From contig CM064865.1 in NCBI GenBank assembly GCA_032719365.1, positions 36,072,065 to 36,136,064 of the forward strand: 64,000 nucleotides of DNA, read 5' to 3'. Of the stretch, positions 24,007-37,255 are shown one piece after another. The translations under genes were made by a program, and so were the position numbers. Source of the stretch: Prinsepia uniflora (lineage: Eukaryota; Streptophyta; Magnoliopsida; Rosales; Rosaceae). Under the pieces are notes generated by a model. It did not search any database. It worked only from the letters and a program-made list of their open reading frames with translations, and was not told the DNA's origin. Numbering within the stretch: position 1 is the first letter of the stretch; the number at the start of each line of letters is the position of its first letter.

Positions 24007-27000
24007 TGTCAGGTGTCAGGACCCACCACGGTTTCACCCCGAAACCCGAGGTAAATCCTGCTCCCGTCTGACACCCCGACACAAAAACAGTCAGACGCAG
24101 GAGAAAGCACTCAATAAAAACCGAAGTTAGAGTTTACAGAGCATAGTACGAATACAATGAAATATACAATGAAATAAAAACCGATGACAATTACACGCAC
24201 GTGGAAGAAAAACTTAAACACTCGGGAATCCCGCTCGTCACTTCTATGCCTCAGACACTGCCTCGACGTCAAGACCCCGCGCTAGCTCCATAACCTGGAG
24301 GGCAATTTAAAACAGAAGATGTGAGTGGACCATAATAAAAGAAAAGTTCTAAAACCATTTATCAGAAAAAACCGAGTTTAACCCTCCGTTTTGGAACCAC
24401 ATGCATAACCCAGTTATCAAAACAGTAGGATCCAATACTCAGAAAACATCATAAGAAACAGAAACACTATAAAACAGTTATAGAAGTCATAGCGTAGGAA
24501 TCATAAAACCATATCATAAACCCTGAACGTCAAAATCATCATTTTCCGATCAAACCTGCTGGACCTATCCGAGTCTTTAAACTCCCGAGTCTTTAAACTC
24601 AACATGCCTCAATAATATCCGAGTCTTTAAACTCCCGAGTCTTTAAACTCAATAGTCCTACGGGGGAAATATCAATATATCCGAGTCTTTAAACTCCCGA
24701 GTCTTTAAACTCAATCCGGGCCCGTCCCCCGTCAATCAATATCCGGGTCTTTAAACCCAATAACCAGATCCAGCAAATCCAATCCAAAACCATTTGTAAA
24801 CCCATTTCTAAATCTATATCCAAACCCGAATCTGAAATCACCGGTCGGATGCCTTTCCGGCATCCAGAACCGTCATTCCGAATCCAAATCCGGAAATTTA
24901 CTTTTCAACTTAAAACCAAATTCTGCTTTACGAGATCCGATTATAAAACCGAAAACCTTGATCATCGAAATCATGTTCCAAAATCCATTTATAATCATTA
25001 GAAATCATTTATCATTTGAAATCCCAAAACTATAACATTATAATCAGAAATCAACCTTTTATCGTAAAACGTGCCAAATACCGTATTTTCTCGAAAAACG
25101 TGTAATTATGTAAAATCACATCATAAATCCAACAATCATGAAATCACATATATAAAACAAGTATAGAAAACAGTTATGCATGTTCGAGTGTAAGGAAAGG
25201 GTCCACTCACAGTACCAAGCCCTCAATCGCGTCCCGAACGTCCTGCACGTTCCTCGGCTTCCTCGGGAAATGCCGATCCTGTCAACAACCACCAAATTAC
25301 GTCACTAACACGTCCACGAGTATCCACCTAAATTCCCTCAAAAATCCCCGGGTCCTAAACGTAACGAACCGGAACCCTAAACCTTCACCCTCGCGAAACT
25401 AAACTCAAACAACGTCCGATTAACCCGAAACCAATTCCAATGGACTCGTCACAACTCCTGGACCAAAAACCATGTTGACCACTTTCCCCAGAACCGCCGC
25501 ACGCGCCCCCACGCGCCGCCCAAAGTGGCTGCGCGTGGCCCTCACGCGCCAGCTACAGTACCACCGTCAACCTCACGTCGACCCGGTTCACACCAGTGCT
25601 GCAACTCGGACCGGCGAGACCTGTTCTCTGCCGTCCAGCCACCATTTCACCTCCTTTCTTCACCTCTAGCTTCGTCCAGCCCTACTCTATCCATCCCCGT
25701 CCTTGAATCACCGCGATTCAACCCGTAGCTCATCGACTCAAGCTCGAACCAGATGGCCCGAACTCCCCTGTTTGCCTTCCCGGCCACCCAGGTCACCTCC
25801 CGTCACGGTGGCAACACCAGACGGTTCCTAGGACCATCCTAAACCTCACCCAACTCACCTGGAACGTCGAATCTACGCCAATCTTCACGACTTTTGGTTT
25901 GAAAGTCATGGCTAAAACAGAGCACGCAGAGCACCTGCCGTCGTGCTAACCGCCACCGTATACCCCCGTCACGGCAGCACAACCAGGAGATAACCTAGGC
26001 CTCCCCTGAGTCACCTAGACCACCCTAGACTCAACGATTCTACCTCTAAGGCTACGACTTCCAGTTTGAACTTCTACGGCTAAACAGAGCATCGAAATGG
26101 GGATGAGGGAATTACCTGCCTTCCGTCACCGTCGTGAGCTCCGCTGGGGCTGGTGGACTCCTTGCACCCCTCACGACACCACCACGATCTCAGTAGCACC
26201 GTACACGGCCGCCACCGCCACGATTTCTCACAAACTCCCTGATTTCCTTCCTGTTTCCCCCCTGATTTTCCCGCAGCTCTCGACGCCCTCACACACAGCC
26301 ACCACACCGTCAGCCTCTCTCACTGCTTCCCTCTCACTCCCTGCTCACTCTCACACACTCACAACTCACCAGCACCCTCGATCAACCCTCAATTCTTCCT
26401 CACAATCTCCCTCTGTTTCACTCTGGTTGAAGAACACGAACACACACACTTGCACGGGTGCACCCCAATTATTTGGGCCGTGCACACACACAAGAACCCC
26501 CTAGAAGCCACTACACACATGCCACATGTCACCATCCACTCCATCCACTCCCACATGGGTCAATCCCAGCCGTCCATCTGTCCCTTTCTCTGCACACTTT
26601 CCAAAGCACAAAAGACCAAACTGCCCCTCATTTTAACCCAATTTTACACCTTTGCCACTAACTTCCTAGACCAGTAACTCACTCATCGTAAGTCTGATGA
26701 ATATGTGCCGCCTGTCATCAAACTCAGGACAACGAGATCTACGTAACCATCCTCGGTCAACGTACCAAAACCCGATCGTCCAAAAAGTCAACGTTTCCCC
26801 TTCTTTTAACCAAATTACGGTTATGCCCTCAACCTTCCGAACATCATAACTTCCTCCTCGGATGTCGGAATCAGGCGTGCCACCTGCCTACGGATTCGTG
26901 ACATCCTAAACTACGCCCTGGTCACTGGTCAACACCCATTTGACCACCCGAACTAAAGTCAACATTTTTGCCCAAGTCAGGGGCAAAATCGTCATTCTAA

Positions 27001-27097
27001 ACTTACGGACCTATCAGGACCACCTAACCACCGATAAACCTCACTAATCCCACCTTAATCACTATCTTAAGCCCCGCTCTCGGGACGGGTTGTTACA
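24007..27097 (-). repeat. Minus-strand family C LTR, first of a directly joined LTR-LTR pair
   Basis: In plus-strand reading it starts TGTCAGGTGTCAGGACCC and ends GGGACGGGTTGTTACA, the reverse complement of LTR termini. It has a GAGTCTTTAAACTC array (24571-24758), arms GTGAGTGGAC (24321-24330) and GTCCACTCAC (25201-25210), and the GC-rich hairpin region near 25498-25550. No internal region follows: the next LTR begins at 27098. Open frames such as 26097-26504 are proline/threonine-rich antisense LTR reading and not credible genes. Confidence 0.87.
24571..24758 (-). repeat. Palindromic repeat array, 16-nt pitch pairs
   Basis: Seven units: three doublets of GAGTCTTTAAACTC spaced exactly 16 nt apart, and a final GGGTCTTTAAACCC. 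Confidence 0.85.
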
Positions 27098-28111
27098 TCA
27101 GGACCCACCCCGGTTTCACCCCGAAAACCGAGGTAAATCCTACTCCCGTCTGACACTCCGACACAACACAAAAACAACCACTAAAAAACACCGTCAGACG
27201 CAGGAGAACTTTAAAACATTCTGAGATTAAAATTTACAGAGCATAGTACTAAATACAAAAGAAGGAAAACCGATACACAGAGTACACGCATTATGGAAAA
27301 TTTTAAAACACTCTGGGATCGCTCTCGTGATTTCTATGCCTCAGACGCTGCCTCGACGCCGAAACCCCGCGCTAGCTCCACGACCTGGAGGGCAATTTAA
27401 AACAGAAGGTGTGAGTGGACCATAAATAAAAGAGAAGTTTCCAAAACCATTTATAAGAAAACCGGGTTTGGCCCTCCGTTTTGAAACCACATGCATAACC
27501 TAGTTATTAAAACAATTATAAATCACATAAACCTCATCATAAAAACAGAAACACTATAAAACAGTTATAGAAATCATATCATCGGCGTCATAAAACTGTA
27601 TCAGAAAACATAAATACCAAGCCATAACCAACCGATCAAACCTGCTGGATCTATCCGAGTCTTTAAACTCCCGAGTCTTTAAACTCAATCCAAGCCTCAA
27701 CAATATCCGAGTCTTTAAACTCCCGAGTCTTTAAACTCAATAGGCCTACGGGGGAAATATCAATATATCCGAGTCTTTAAACTCAATCTGGGTCTTTAAA
27801 CCCAATCTGGGCTTGTCCCCCGTCAAATCAATATCCGGGTCTTTAAACCCAATAACCAGATCCAGCAAATCCAATCCAAACCGTTGAAAACCATTTCGAA
27901 ATCCATATCCAAACCCGAATTCGAAATCACCGGTCTGATGCCCTTCCGGCGTCTAGAACCGTCATTCCGAACCCAAATCCGGAAATCCACTTTTCAACTT
28001 TAAAACCAAATTCCGATTTCAAAACCGAAACCCTTTAATCACCAAATCATGTTTCAAAATCCCTTTATGAACATTCAAACCACTTATCCATTGAAATCCC
28101 AAAACCATAAC
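27098..28111 (-). repeat. Second LTR of the pair, left part
   Basis: It begins TCAGGACCC directly after TTGTTACA, so the terminal TG seen in the other copy is missing at the junction. It holds the GAGTCTTTAAACTC array (27657-27850) and arm GTGAGTGGAC (27411-27420), then is interrupted by LARD2 after ATAAC (28107-28111). It continues at 37691-39755. Confidence 0.87.
28107..28111. repeat. Target-site duplication ATAAC (left of LARD2)
   Basis: ATAAC precedes the LTR start at 28112 and recurs at 37686-37690 directly after the second LTR. Confidence 0.9.
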
Positions 28112-30039
28112 TGTAACGACCCGTCCCGAATATCGGGATTTAATAATATTTAATGGTGAATTACTAATCTGGGATTAGTTGTGTGATTTCGGACGAATTG
28201 TGCAAAATGACCGTTTTGCCCCTAGGCGTGGGCAAAACGTTGACTTTTAATTCGGATGGTCAAATGGACTTTGACCGATGACCGTGACGTAGTTCGGGAC
28301 GTCACGAGTTCATAGACAGGTGGCACGTTCGATTCCGATGTTCGTGGTGAAAGTTATGATGTACGGAAGTCCAGGGGCATTTTCGTAATTTGTACGAAAT
28401 AAAGGAAAATGTTGACTTTTTGATCGGGAGGTCCGATGGCCGAGGACCGAGGACAGTTAGGAAGGTCTCGATGCCCTGAGTTCGTAGACAGGCGGCACGC
28501 ATCAATCGGAGTCTGTATGACCGAGTTACGGGTCAGGATGCGTGAGGGGCATTTTGGTAATTTACTGCACAAGGGCAGAATGGTAATTTCACGGGTGTTT
28601 GAATGGTTACTGTAGCACCGTGGAGGGAACGTGGCCAGCGCACGGGTGGTGCGTTTAGGGAGCAAATTGCTGGCCTAAACTATTGTTTATGGGATTGTTG
28701 GATTGTTTATTGAAGTTGGTGCGATGCAAGGCTGTGTGGACGGTGTGTTGGCCATTAAACCTTGGTTGGTGCACATGAAAATGGAAGAAAACAGGGGATG
28801 TTCCCCACACACGATCGACCACCTACACGGTTGTTTGAGGGAATTGATGGCTTGAAACAGAAGAGGAATGGGAGAGTGATTCTCTGAGATTGAGAGGTGG
28901 AAAAATGGAGTGAAAATGGTAGAGGATGGTTCAAAAACCCGAAACTGGGTTTTGTGAAATTCAAATTTGAAATCCTAGTTTTAGGCCAGCCCAAGCCTAA
29001 TTGATGATGGATTGAGCTTTCTGGAACTTCAACGCGTCGAACCAGATCAAATGGAGCAAGCATTGGGGCTCCTAGGGCCGTGGACGGACGAGGCGGACGG
29101 CCGGAAAACTCGAGCTTGAGTTGTGACGATTGAGGTATTGTCGAGTTCAATTAATCATGGTAATTGGTTCGTATTAGTCCTTATTAGCTTCCTGTGAAGT
29201 TAATTTGATAATGGTTGAGGATTGGAGGAGTTTTGGTGATCGACCCGTTTTGGGTGATCACGGGTTGTTGACTTGATTAGGGAATGGTTGATGCTAATCA
29301 TGGACACAGAACTGAAATTGGTGGATTGATGATTGTTGTAGGATCAATAACGGATTGAATTGATATCGAATTGAGGGTGATTGAACCGGATCCTATCGCG
29401 GGCTTTCCAACCCGTTTACCAGACAAACAGGTGAAGAAGGAACACTGTAGCAGTCACTGTAGCAGGCGCGTGGCTTTCACGCGCAGCCACTCACGGCGGC
29501 GCGTGACGGCGCATGGACACGAATCTCGAGGTGAGGTCAACATGACTTCTATCCTATACATTGTAACGAACATTTTGGGATTGGTTTCGTGTCGATCGGA
29601 CACCGTCTCGATATTGTTCGGGATGTCCGAAGGTTTTAAATCCAGTTTAAAAATACTTAAAAATTTGGGAAAATTACGGGACTTGAATAGGATGTTAATG
29701 ATGAGGTTAGTGATCCTCTAAATTGATTTGAACAGGATTGGGAGTCCCGGTGATAGTGATGTGGCCCGGGAAGGCCTATGGCACGCGTATCGAGGCGCTC
29801 GGTTAAACGGTCTGTGAGTGGACATTGGTTTTATAAATTCGATGCATGCATAACTGTTTTATGATTGTTATAGTTATGATTAAATGATTTACTTTGGATA
29901 TCGGTGAATTTAAATGATTTCACGCATTTCGAGGTGATTTACGTGTTCGCACGTAAATCGAGGTTTTTTGGATTTGCACCGATTTCCATAAATGTGGTTG
30001 GATATGATTTCATGAGACGGTTACGGATTTGATAAAATG

Positions 30040-30242
30040 AATCGGGCCAGGGGCCCAGTTAACTTATGAATCGGGCCAGGGGCCCAGTTAACTTATAAAT
30101 CGGGCCAGAGGCCCAGTTAACTTATAAATCGGGCCAGGGGTCCAGTTAACTTATAAATCGGGCCAGGGGTCCAGTTAACTTATAAATCGGGCCAGGGGTC
30201 CAGTTAACTTATGAATCGAGCCAGGGGCCCAGTTGACTTATA
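30040..30242 (+). repeat. 29-bp tandem repeat, seven copies (LARD2 5' LTR)
   Basis: Each unit reads AATCGGGCCAGGGGCCC followed by AGTTAACTTATR. GGGCC-AGG-GGCCC is a 5-3-5 hairpin and GTTAAC a palindrome. Some units have GGTCC, which would keep a G-U pair in RNA. There are no unique spacers, so this is not CRISPR-like. Confidence 0.9.
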
Positions 30243-30530
30243 TATGTGATTTCGGGTCGGGGACCCTAAAATGGAATGGAATAAACTATTTCGTATTTGA
30301 TTCAACTATTTGGACTTATAACGGTTTTATGGAAATTTGGGGCAGGGCCCTTGTGATATTTTGGAAATGAATAATTGAATGTGTTCCATAAAACCATCTC
30401 GATATGAGGATATTTATATCCTAGTCTCCTCCAAGTGTCGGGGACACTGGAGAAGTCACGGTGCATTGCCTGCGAGGGCTCATTGTACGGAGCTACCGGA
30501 CCGTATAGTGATCCAGGAGCAGGATTGCTG

Positions 30531-30666
30531 GACGTCATGGACGTCAGACATCGGGGATGTCAGAGATATGGACCCGGTGAGACCCCGGGAAGCACGCGTT
30601 GCTTAATACCGTGAGATATGACGTCTGGAACGTCAAGCGTCTAGGACGCTAGGCATCGGGGATGCC
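30531..30666 (+). repeat. Mini-hairpin array in LARD2 5' LTR
   Basis: Modules: GACGTC-ATG-GACGTC (30531-30545), GACATC-GGG-GATGTC (30547-30561), GACGTC-TGG-AACGTC (30620-30634), AGCGTC-TAG-GACGCT (30636-30650) and GGCATC-GGG-GATGCC (30652-30666). Within each block the pitch is 16 nt with a single A between modules. The last module pairs G-C where the gypsy LTR counterpart (4240-4254) pairs A-T. Confidence 0.87.
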
Positions 30667-31096
30667 GGAGATGGAAAAATGATAAATGAATATTACTGGA
30701 TTGATGAAATAACTCTTGGATTTACTTTTGGAAATTGAAACTATGCTTTGGTTTCCGGGCTAAGGCCCTAATGGTTATTTCTAAATAAATATGGGATTAT
30801 TGGTTTTGGTGCATGCATATGATTTTACTGAGGGGCATAAATGTCTTATAAATGTTTTAAGCAGACTTGTTTATTTTCGTCCACTCACAGCTTTTGTTTT
30901 TAATGCCCTTCAGGTTGATTCCGGATACGACTGCAGGAGAGACTTGAGCATCGCACACCTCCTCCATCGATCCTTACGCACTCTGGAAGCCCGTTTGGGC
31001 AATGGCAATCGGTTATCCCTTGTCTGACGCCTCTTGTCAGACGGGAGCACGTCACATTCCATGGTAATCCCGGGGGGATTGGGATGGGTCGTGTCA

Positions 31097-34000
31097 AGTG
31101 GTATCAGAGCAGGTTTTGCTCTTTTGTGCGCGAAGGACGAGGGTGTGATGTCTCTTTGGGCTGCAGTTCCGTTGTCAACCTGATAGATAGTTTTGGTGGA
31201 TTGGGTGTGTTTGGCCCGATACGCCGTGCATTGTTGCGTTTCAACCCAAGTGGGGTTGTATACGGTTAACTGGTAATGTGGGACCGTCGGTTCGGTCATG
31301 TGATGATGGATTGTTGTGCCACTGGGCACAGCTAGGTTCAGGGAACCCCATTGGAATAATATTATGGGAATGCGAAACTCAGTTGAGTATTGGTCTAAGT
31401 TTTGGACCCTGGTAGTGTTGGCTAGTGTATGAGGTGTTGGTGCATCAGAGTTAGCCGATGACCTTCGCGATGGAACCCACGATGAGTTGACAATTGGATT
31501 GGATTGGATTGGACGTCTATACGATGTCAGGACCGCGGGGTCGGTCAGGTTGTGGATTTTACTGCAGAGGGCAGTTGGGTTCGGTGGAACCCTAGGGTGT
31601 GATTTTGGAACCCTAACTTGTAATCGATGGACCGAAAGGTGAACCTTAAGTGAGAACTTGTGCTGCGACGAGCGGCTGAGGTCATGGATGACCATGTGGA
31701 TGACTCTAGTGAGTCTTATGGGTTTCGATCTACGGATATGGTTATGAGGAAATATGGAATCCTGTTTTGGATCGAATGTTAGTATGATGTGTGGATACGG
31801 ATCTTGACAACGATGACTGTTGGTCGACAGTTGTGTCGAGATAATTGGCTATCGAGGATATTCAGTGTGGTTGTGACACTTGGGGATGTTCCAGGAACGT
31901 CCATTGTCCTGATATGCTGATGGCAAAAATTGGAGGTACCCATAGTCGTGAGGTACGAGTGGTGTTACGGGGTCGTCGTTCGGAATGAACGGAGATCCAG
32001 GGTAACAACTTTGCACACCGTATGCTAGCATGGACTTTCGTGTGCTAGTGTGGATATTCGTGTGCTATGTATGGATGTTGGTGCGTTGGTACTGGTACTA
32101 GCGCTGGTGCTGGTGTCAGTGATTGTGATGACGATGAGCCACCAGTTGGGGTGTGACTCTGTCATGATGGACATGTGATTGGTATCTGCGACTCAGAGGT
32201 GGTTGAGTCTTGGACTGGATGGGATCCAGTGGAGGTTGTGTCGTGTTGGGATAAGTCCCAACGAATTTATAATGACAAGTGATGAATGGATCAAAAGGTA
32301 TGATTGAAAATTTGGGGAATCATGGGATGCTGTTCCCTATGTCAGGTGTATTGGTGGATTTGGGGAGTTGTGGTCAACTCCGATATTGGTATGATGGTAT
32401 ACTTCTTATATCCCCATAAAGTACAAGGAAATTATTGGAATTGGAAAAATCGAGGAAAACCATTCGTGGTATTGATGTGGGATTTTGTGATTGCGAATCA
32501 TTTGGAACCCGAGGATTGAACCTGTTTAGGTTGTGATGTGAGACGAAGGCAGTATGGTATGCACATCCAGGCAGAGTTGAGGAAATTTCCGTTCGGAGTC
32601 GGGGTGTGTGCATACATGATTATTGGCGGACGTGAGGTCCGAGTAATGAATTGATTTTGGACACGTGGTGGTCCAAGTGAGGTATGGACGTGGGCAGTCC
32701 AGTGGTTGGACTTGACATCTCATTGGGAGCATGTCTGTTTCCAACATGGTTGGAACTCCCGATCCGGGGAGAGTTGTGATTGGGGGAAACGAGAGGAGTG
32801 CTCGTTTCCGCATCGGTGATTGGTATCCTGAAGTCTTTGGGGTTGACTTCTTATTTTCTGCCGTGGCAGATGATGATTGTTGCTACCAGTACGTTGAGCG
32901 TGTATTGGTTGGTGGACCCATGTTGGCTTGGGGTCATTGGACACAAGAAGTTGTGTATGATTTTGGATTTGGTGGTGAAATGCGGGGTCATCTTTCCACC
33001 AAGGGAAATTTGGCGAAGGATTCAATTGAGGGTGTAAGACCCTACGATCAGCTTTCAGATGGATTGTTAACTACGTGGGCATGTGTGGATCCTAGGTGGA
33101 TCTGATTTGCGATGTTGTCGACTTTGGTCGATGTGACGATCTAGGATCGTGATATTACTTGTCGGGTGACGTAGCGATGGATATGGATTGTGATCTTGAT
33201 GATCCGGATGGGTGGAGAGTTTATCACTCTTACCTTGGTATGTGAGTCGTAGATGACGGGACTGAACTTCTTTTCGGAGTGAAGTCCATATGGTTGTTAC
33301 TCGGTTGAGTAGGTTTCCGATGTGGTCGGATTTTTGTCAACCTCTGACGTGTGGATATTGGGATTGGCTTCCCTATGAAGTCAATCGAGTGTTTCGGACA
33401 GGCAACCGATAGGATCGGTTATGTTACGTCTTGATGGACGTAAACGAGATTTTGGGTTTTGGAATCGAATTTCTGGGTGACGATTCAGGATTCGATTGCG
33501 AAGCTCGAAAATGGATTACTAGATTTGGGTGCGGAATGATTATTCCAATGCTAGCTTACGGAATAATGATTTCGAATTCGGATTTGGGAATGGATTATAA
33601 TTATGATGTCTGGGTTCGGATTCGGGATTTCTTACGAAATTGCGAATTCGGATTCGGAAGTGGAACTAGATGACGGGTGGAGTTTGTTTTGTCTCATGAC
33701 GGTTTGGACAAAGGTACTTCATTTTTGGAACGTGTCTGGCTATGACCTGGGTGGTTGTAGGCGGATTGTTGGATTGATGTACGTACAGGGCACGTTATAC
33801 GAGGATTGTTACGGGTTAAGCTGAGTGGTGCCTAATGGCGGTACATGGGATGTACCAGTGGTGTGTAATTAAACGTGTTGGTAATCGGCTTGGTTCCGAT
33901 ATCATTTGTTTGGCTGTATTGTGGACTGGACATTGGATACTGTGCGCTGGGCAGATTGATCTTGTCGGGTTCAGTGATTTTATGAGCAGGTGCTCTTAGC

Positions 34001-34729
34001 CATGGTTGGCTTGTGGAACCCTAGTATTGAGATGTGTGTTCACTACTGGGCTGGTATTCAATGTGTTCCAGTTACACCACTTGATGGAGTAAGTTGACGG
34101 TATACGTACACTCAGGATGAGTGAATTGGTGGTCAGAGTAACCACGAGTAGCCTTGTGTGATTTTATCACACCGTGATTTTTCCAGCGTCTTGGTTCACT
34201 GAGGGAGTCGGTGATTGTGGACATTGAGATTATTTTGTGTCGCCGGATTGGGCTTGCCCTGCGAATGGTGATCATGTGGTTGATCTTGCGCTACATCGAG
34301 AGTGATGTAATACGTGGTGTTGTCACTGACTGGCTGATGGTTGGGGCTTTATCAGGGTGGTAAAGTTTTGTGATGACAGTTTGACTGATGGTGTCAGCAT
34401 GGACTGACAAATGAGATTTGGTGACTCCCAATGGGAGCGAATGTAAGGATATTTTGAATGGAAAGGAACCGTCTAGCTGAAGGAGTCAGCTAAATGGTTA
34501 AGCGATTTTATCGCGAATCAGGTGATTATGTCCACTCGAGGTGGTCGAGTGTTGTTGATTGTGACGTATGACTGTGATGGGATGCCCGGGTGCAGACGAG
34601 ACTAGTGTTGTTCCAGTATGTGGGTGTACAGGTGTACACATGGTATGTGGTCGAAATGTTTTCCACAAGGTGGTTGTGGAAAAAGGTGGTTGGTAATTTC
34701 GAGGACGAAATTCTTTAAGGAGGGAAGGT
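31097..34729 (+). other. LARD2 internal region, non-coding
   Basis: 3633 bp starting with the primer site TGGTATCAGAGC (31099-31110) and ending with AATTTCG/CGAAATT and the tract AAGGAGGGAAGG before 34730. The longest frame is an antisense 261-codon stretch (30910-31695) that overlaps the LTR and shows no domain. A TTCGGATTCGG-rich stretch (about 33450-33680) matches the one in LARD1 (19190-19500). I see no gene. Confidence 0.8.
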
Positions 34730-36657
34730 TGTAACGACCCGTCCCGAATATCGGGATTTAATAATATTTAATGGTGAATTACTAATCTGGGATTAGTTGT
34801 GTGATTTCGGACGAATTGTGCAAAATGACCGTTTTGCCCCTAGGCTTGGGCAAAACGTTGACTTTTAATTCGGATGGTCAAATGGACTTTGACCGATGAC
34901 CGTAACGTAGTTCGGGACGTCACGAGTTCATAGACAGGTGGCACGTTCGATTCCGATGTTCGTGGTGAAAGTTATGATGTACGGAAGTCCAGGGGCATTT
35001 TCGTAATTTGTACGAAATAAAGGAAAATGTTGACATTTTGATCAGGAGGTCCGATGGCCGAGGACCGAGGACCGTTAGGAAGGTCTCGATGCCCTGAGTT
35101 CGTAGACAGACGGCACGCATCAATCGGAGTCCGTATGACCGAGTTACGGGTCAGGATGCGTGAGGGGCATTTTGGTAATTTACTGCACAAGGGCAGAATG
35201 GTAATTTCACGGGTGTTTGAATGGTTACTGTAGCACCGTGGAGGGAACGTGGCCAGCACACGGGTGGTGCGTTTATGGAGCAAATTGCTGGCCTAAACTA
35301 TTGTTTATGGGATTGTTGGATTGTTTATTGAAGTTGGTGCGATGCAAGGCTGTGTGGACGGTGTGTTGGCCATTAAACCTTGGTTGGTGCACATGAAAAT
35401 GGAAGAAAACAGGGGATGTTCCCCACACACGATCGACCACCTACACGGTCGTTTGAGGGAATTGATGGCTTGAAACAGAAGAGGAATGGGAGAGTGATTC
35501 TCTGAGATTGAGAGGTGGAAAAATGGAGTGAAAATGGTAGAGGATGGTTCAAAAACCCGAAACTGGGTTTTGTGAAATTCAAATTCGAAATCCTAGTTTT
35601 AGGCCAGCCCAAGCCTAATTGATGATGGATTTAGCTTTCTGGAACTTCAACGCGTCGAACCAGATCAAATGGAGCAAGCTTTGGGGCTCCTAGGGCCGTG
35701 GACGGACGAGGTGGACGGCTGGAAAACTCGAGCTTGAGTTGTGACGATTGAGGTATTGTCGAGTTCAATTAATCATGGTAATTGGTTCGTATTAGTCCTT
35801 ATTAGCTTCCTGTGAAGTTAATTTGATAATGGTTGAGGATTGGAGGAGTTTTGGTGATCGACCCGTTTTGGGTGATCACGGGTTGTTGACTTGATTAGGG
35901 AATGGTTGATGCTAATCATGGACACAGAACTGAAATTGGTGGATTGATGATTGTTGTAGGATCAATAACGGATTGAATTGATATCGAATTGAGGGTGATT
36001 GAACCGGATCCTATCGCGGGCTTTCCAACCCGTTTACCAGACAAACGGGTGAAGAAGGAACACTGTAGCAGTCACTGTAGCAGGCGCGTGGCTTTCACGC
36101 GCAGCCACTCACGGCGGCGCGTGACGGCGCGTGGACACGAATCTCGAGGTGAGGTCAACATGACTTCTATCCTATACATTGTAACGAACATTTTGGGATT
36201 GGTTTCGTGTCGATCGGACACCGTCTCGATATTGTTCGGGATGTCCGAAGGTTTTAAATCCAGTTTAAAAATACTTAAAAATTTGGGAAAATTACGGGAC
36301 TTGAATAGGATGTTAATGATGAGGTTAGTGATCCTCTAAATTGATTTGAACAAGATTGGGAGTCCCGGTGATAGTGATGTGGCCCGGGAAGGCCTATGGC
36401 ACGCGTATCGAGGCGCTCGGTTAAACGGTCTGTGAGTGGACATTGGTTTTATAAATTCGATGCATGCATAACTGTTTTATGATTGTTATAGTTATGATTA
36501 AATGATTTACTTTGGATATCGGTGAATTTAAATGATTTCACGCATTTCGAGGCGATTTACGTGTTCGCACGTAAATCGAGGTTTTCTAGATTTGCACCGA
36601 TTTCCATAAATGTGGTTGGATATGATTTCATGAGACGGTTACGGATTTGATAAAATG

Positions 36658-36831
36658 AATCGGGCCAGGGGCCCAGTTAACTTATGAATCGGGCCAGGGG
36701 CCCAGTTAACTTATAAATCGGGCCAGGGGTCCAGTTAACTTATAAATCGGGCCAGGGGTCCAGTTAACTTATAAATCGGGCCAGGGGTCCAGTTAACTTA
36801 TGAATCGGGCCAGGGGCCCAGTTGACTTATA
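36658..36831 (+). repeat. 29-bp tandem repeat, six copies (LARD2 3' LTR)
   Basis: Same unit as at 30040-30242, with one copy fewer: a length change since insertion or during reverse transcription. Confidence 0.9.
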
Positions 36832-37119
36832 TATGTGATTTCGGGTCGGGGACCCTAAAATGGAATGGAATAAACTATTTCGGATTTGATTCAACTATTT
36901 GGTTTTATAACGGTTTTATGGAAATTCGGGGCAGGGCCCTTGTGATATTTTGGAAATGAATAATTGAATGTGTTCCATAAAACCATCTCGATATGAGGAT
37001 ATTTATATCCTAGTCTCCTCCAAGTGTCGGGGACACTGGAGAAGTCACGGTGCATTGCCTGCGAGGGCTCATTGTACGGAGCTACCGGACCGTATAGTGA
37101 TCCAGGAGCAGGATTGCTG

Positions 37120-37255
37120 GACGTCATGGACGTCAGACATCGGGGATGTCAGAGATATGGACCCGGTGAGACCCCGGGCAGCACGCGTTGCTTAATACCG
37201 TGAGATATGACGTCTGGAACGTCAAGCGTCTAGGACGCTAGGCATCGGGGATGCC
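37120..37255 (+). repeat. Mini-hairpin array in LARD2 3' LTR
   Basis: Same five 15-nt modules as at 30531-30666, in two blocks (37120-37150 and 37209-37255). Confidence 0.87.

Larger units (their letters stand above)
28112..31096 (+). repeat. LARD2 5' LTR (family B)
   Basis: 2985 bp, TGTAACGACCC to TCGTGTCA. It contains the shared 5' block (28270-28330), the GC-rich hairpin GCGCGTG/CACGCGC (29466-29484), cassette arms CTGTGAGTGGAC (29812-29823) and GTCCACTCACAG (30879-30890), a 29-bp repeat array and 6-3-6 mini-hairpins. Confidence 0.92.

Noticed and set aside
26097..26504. 135-codon frame rich in Thr, Ser, Pro
   Set aside because: Antisense reading of a family C LTR; the second LTR of the pair (37691-39755) does not keep the same frame.
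30040..30242. 29-bp direct repeats resembling a CRISPR array
   Set aside because: Units are contiguous without unique spacers, lie in both LTRs of a plant retrotransposon, and no cas genes exist here.
30910..31695. 261-codon antisense open frame in LARD2
   Set aside because: It spans the LTR-internal boundary, shows no motif, and has no counterpart frame in LARD1 or in the related stretch of the 3' LTR.
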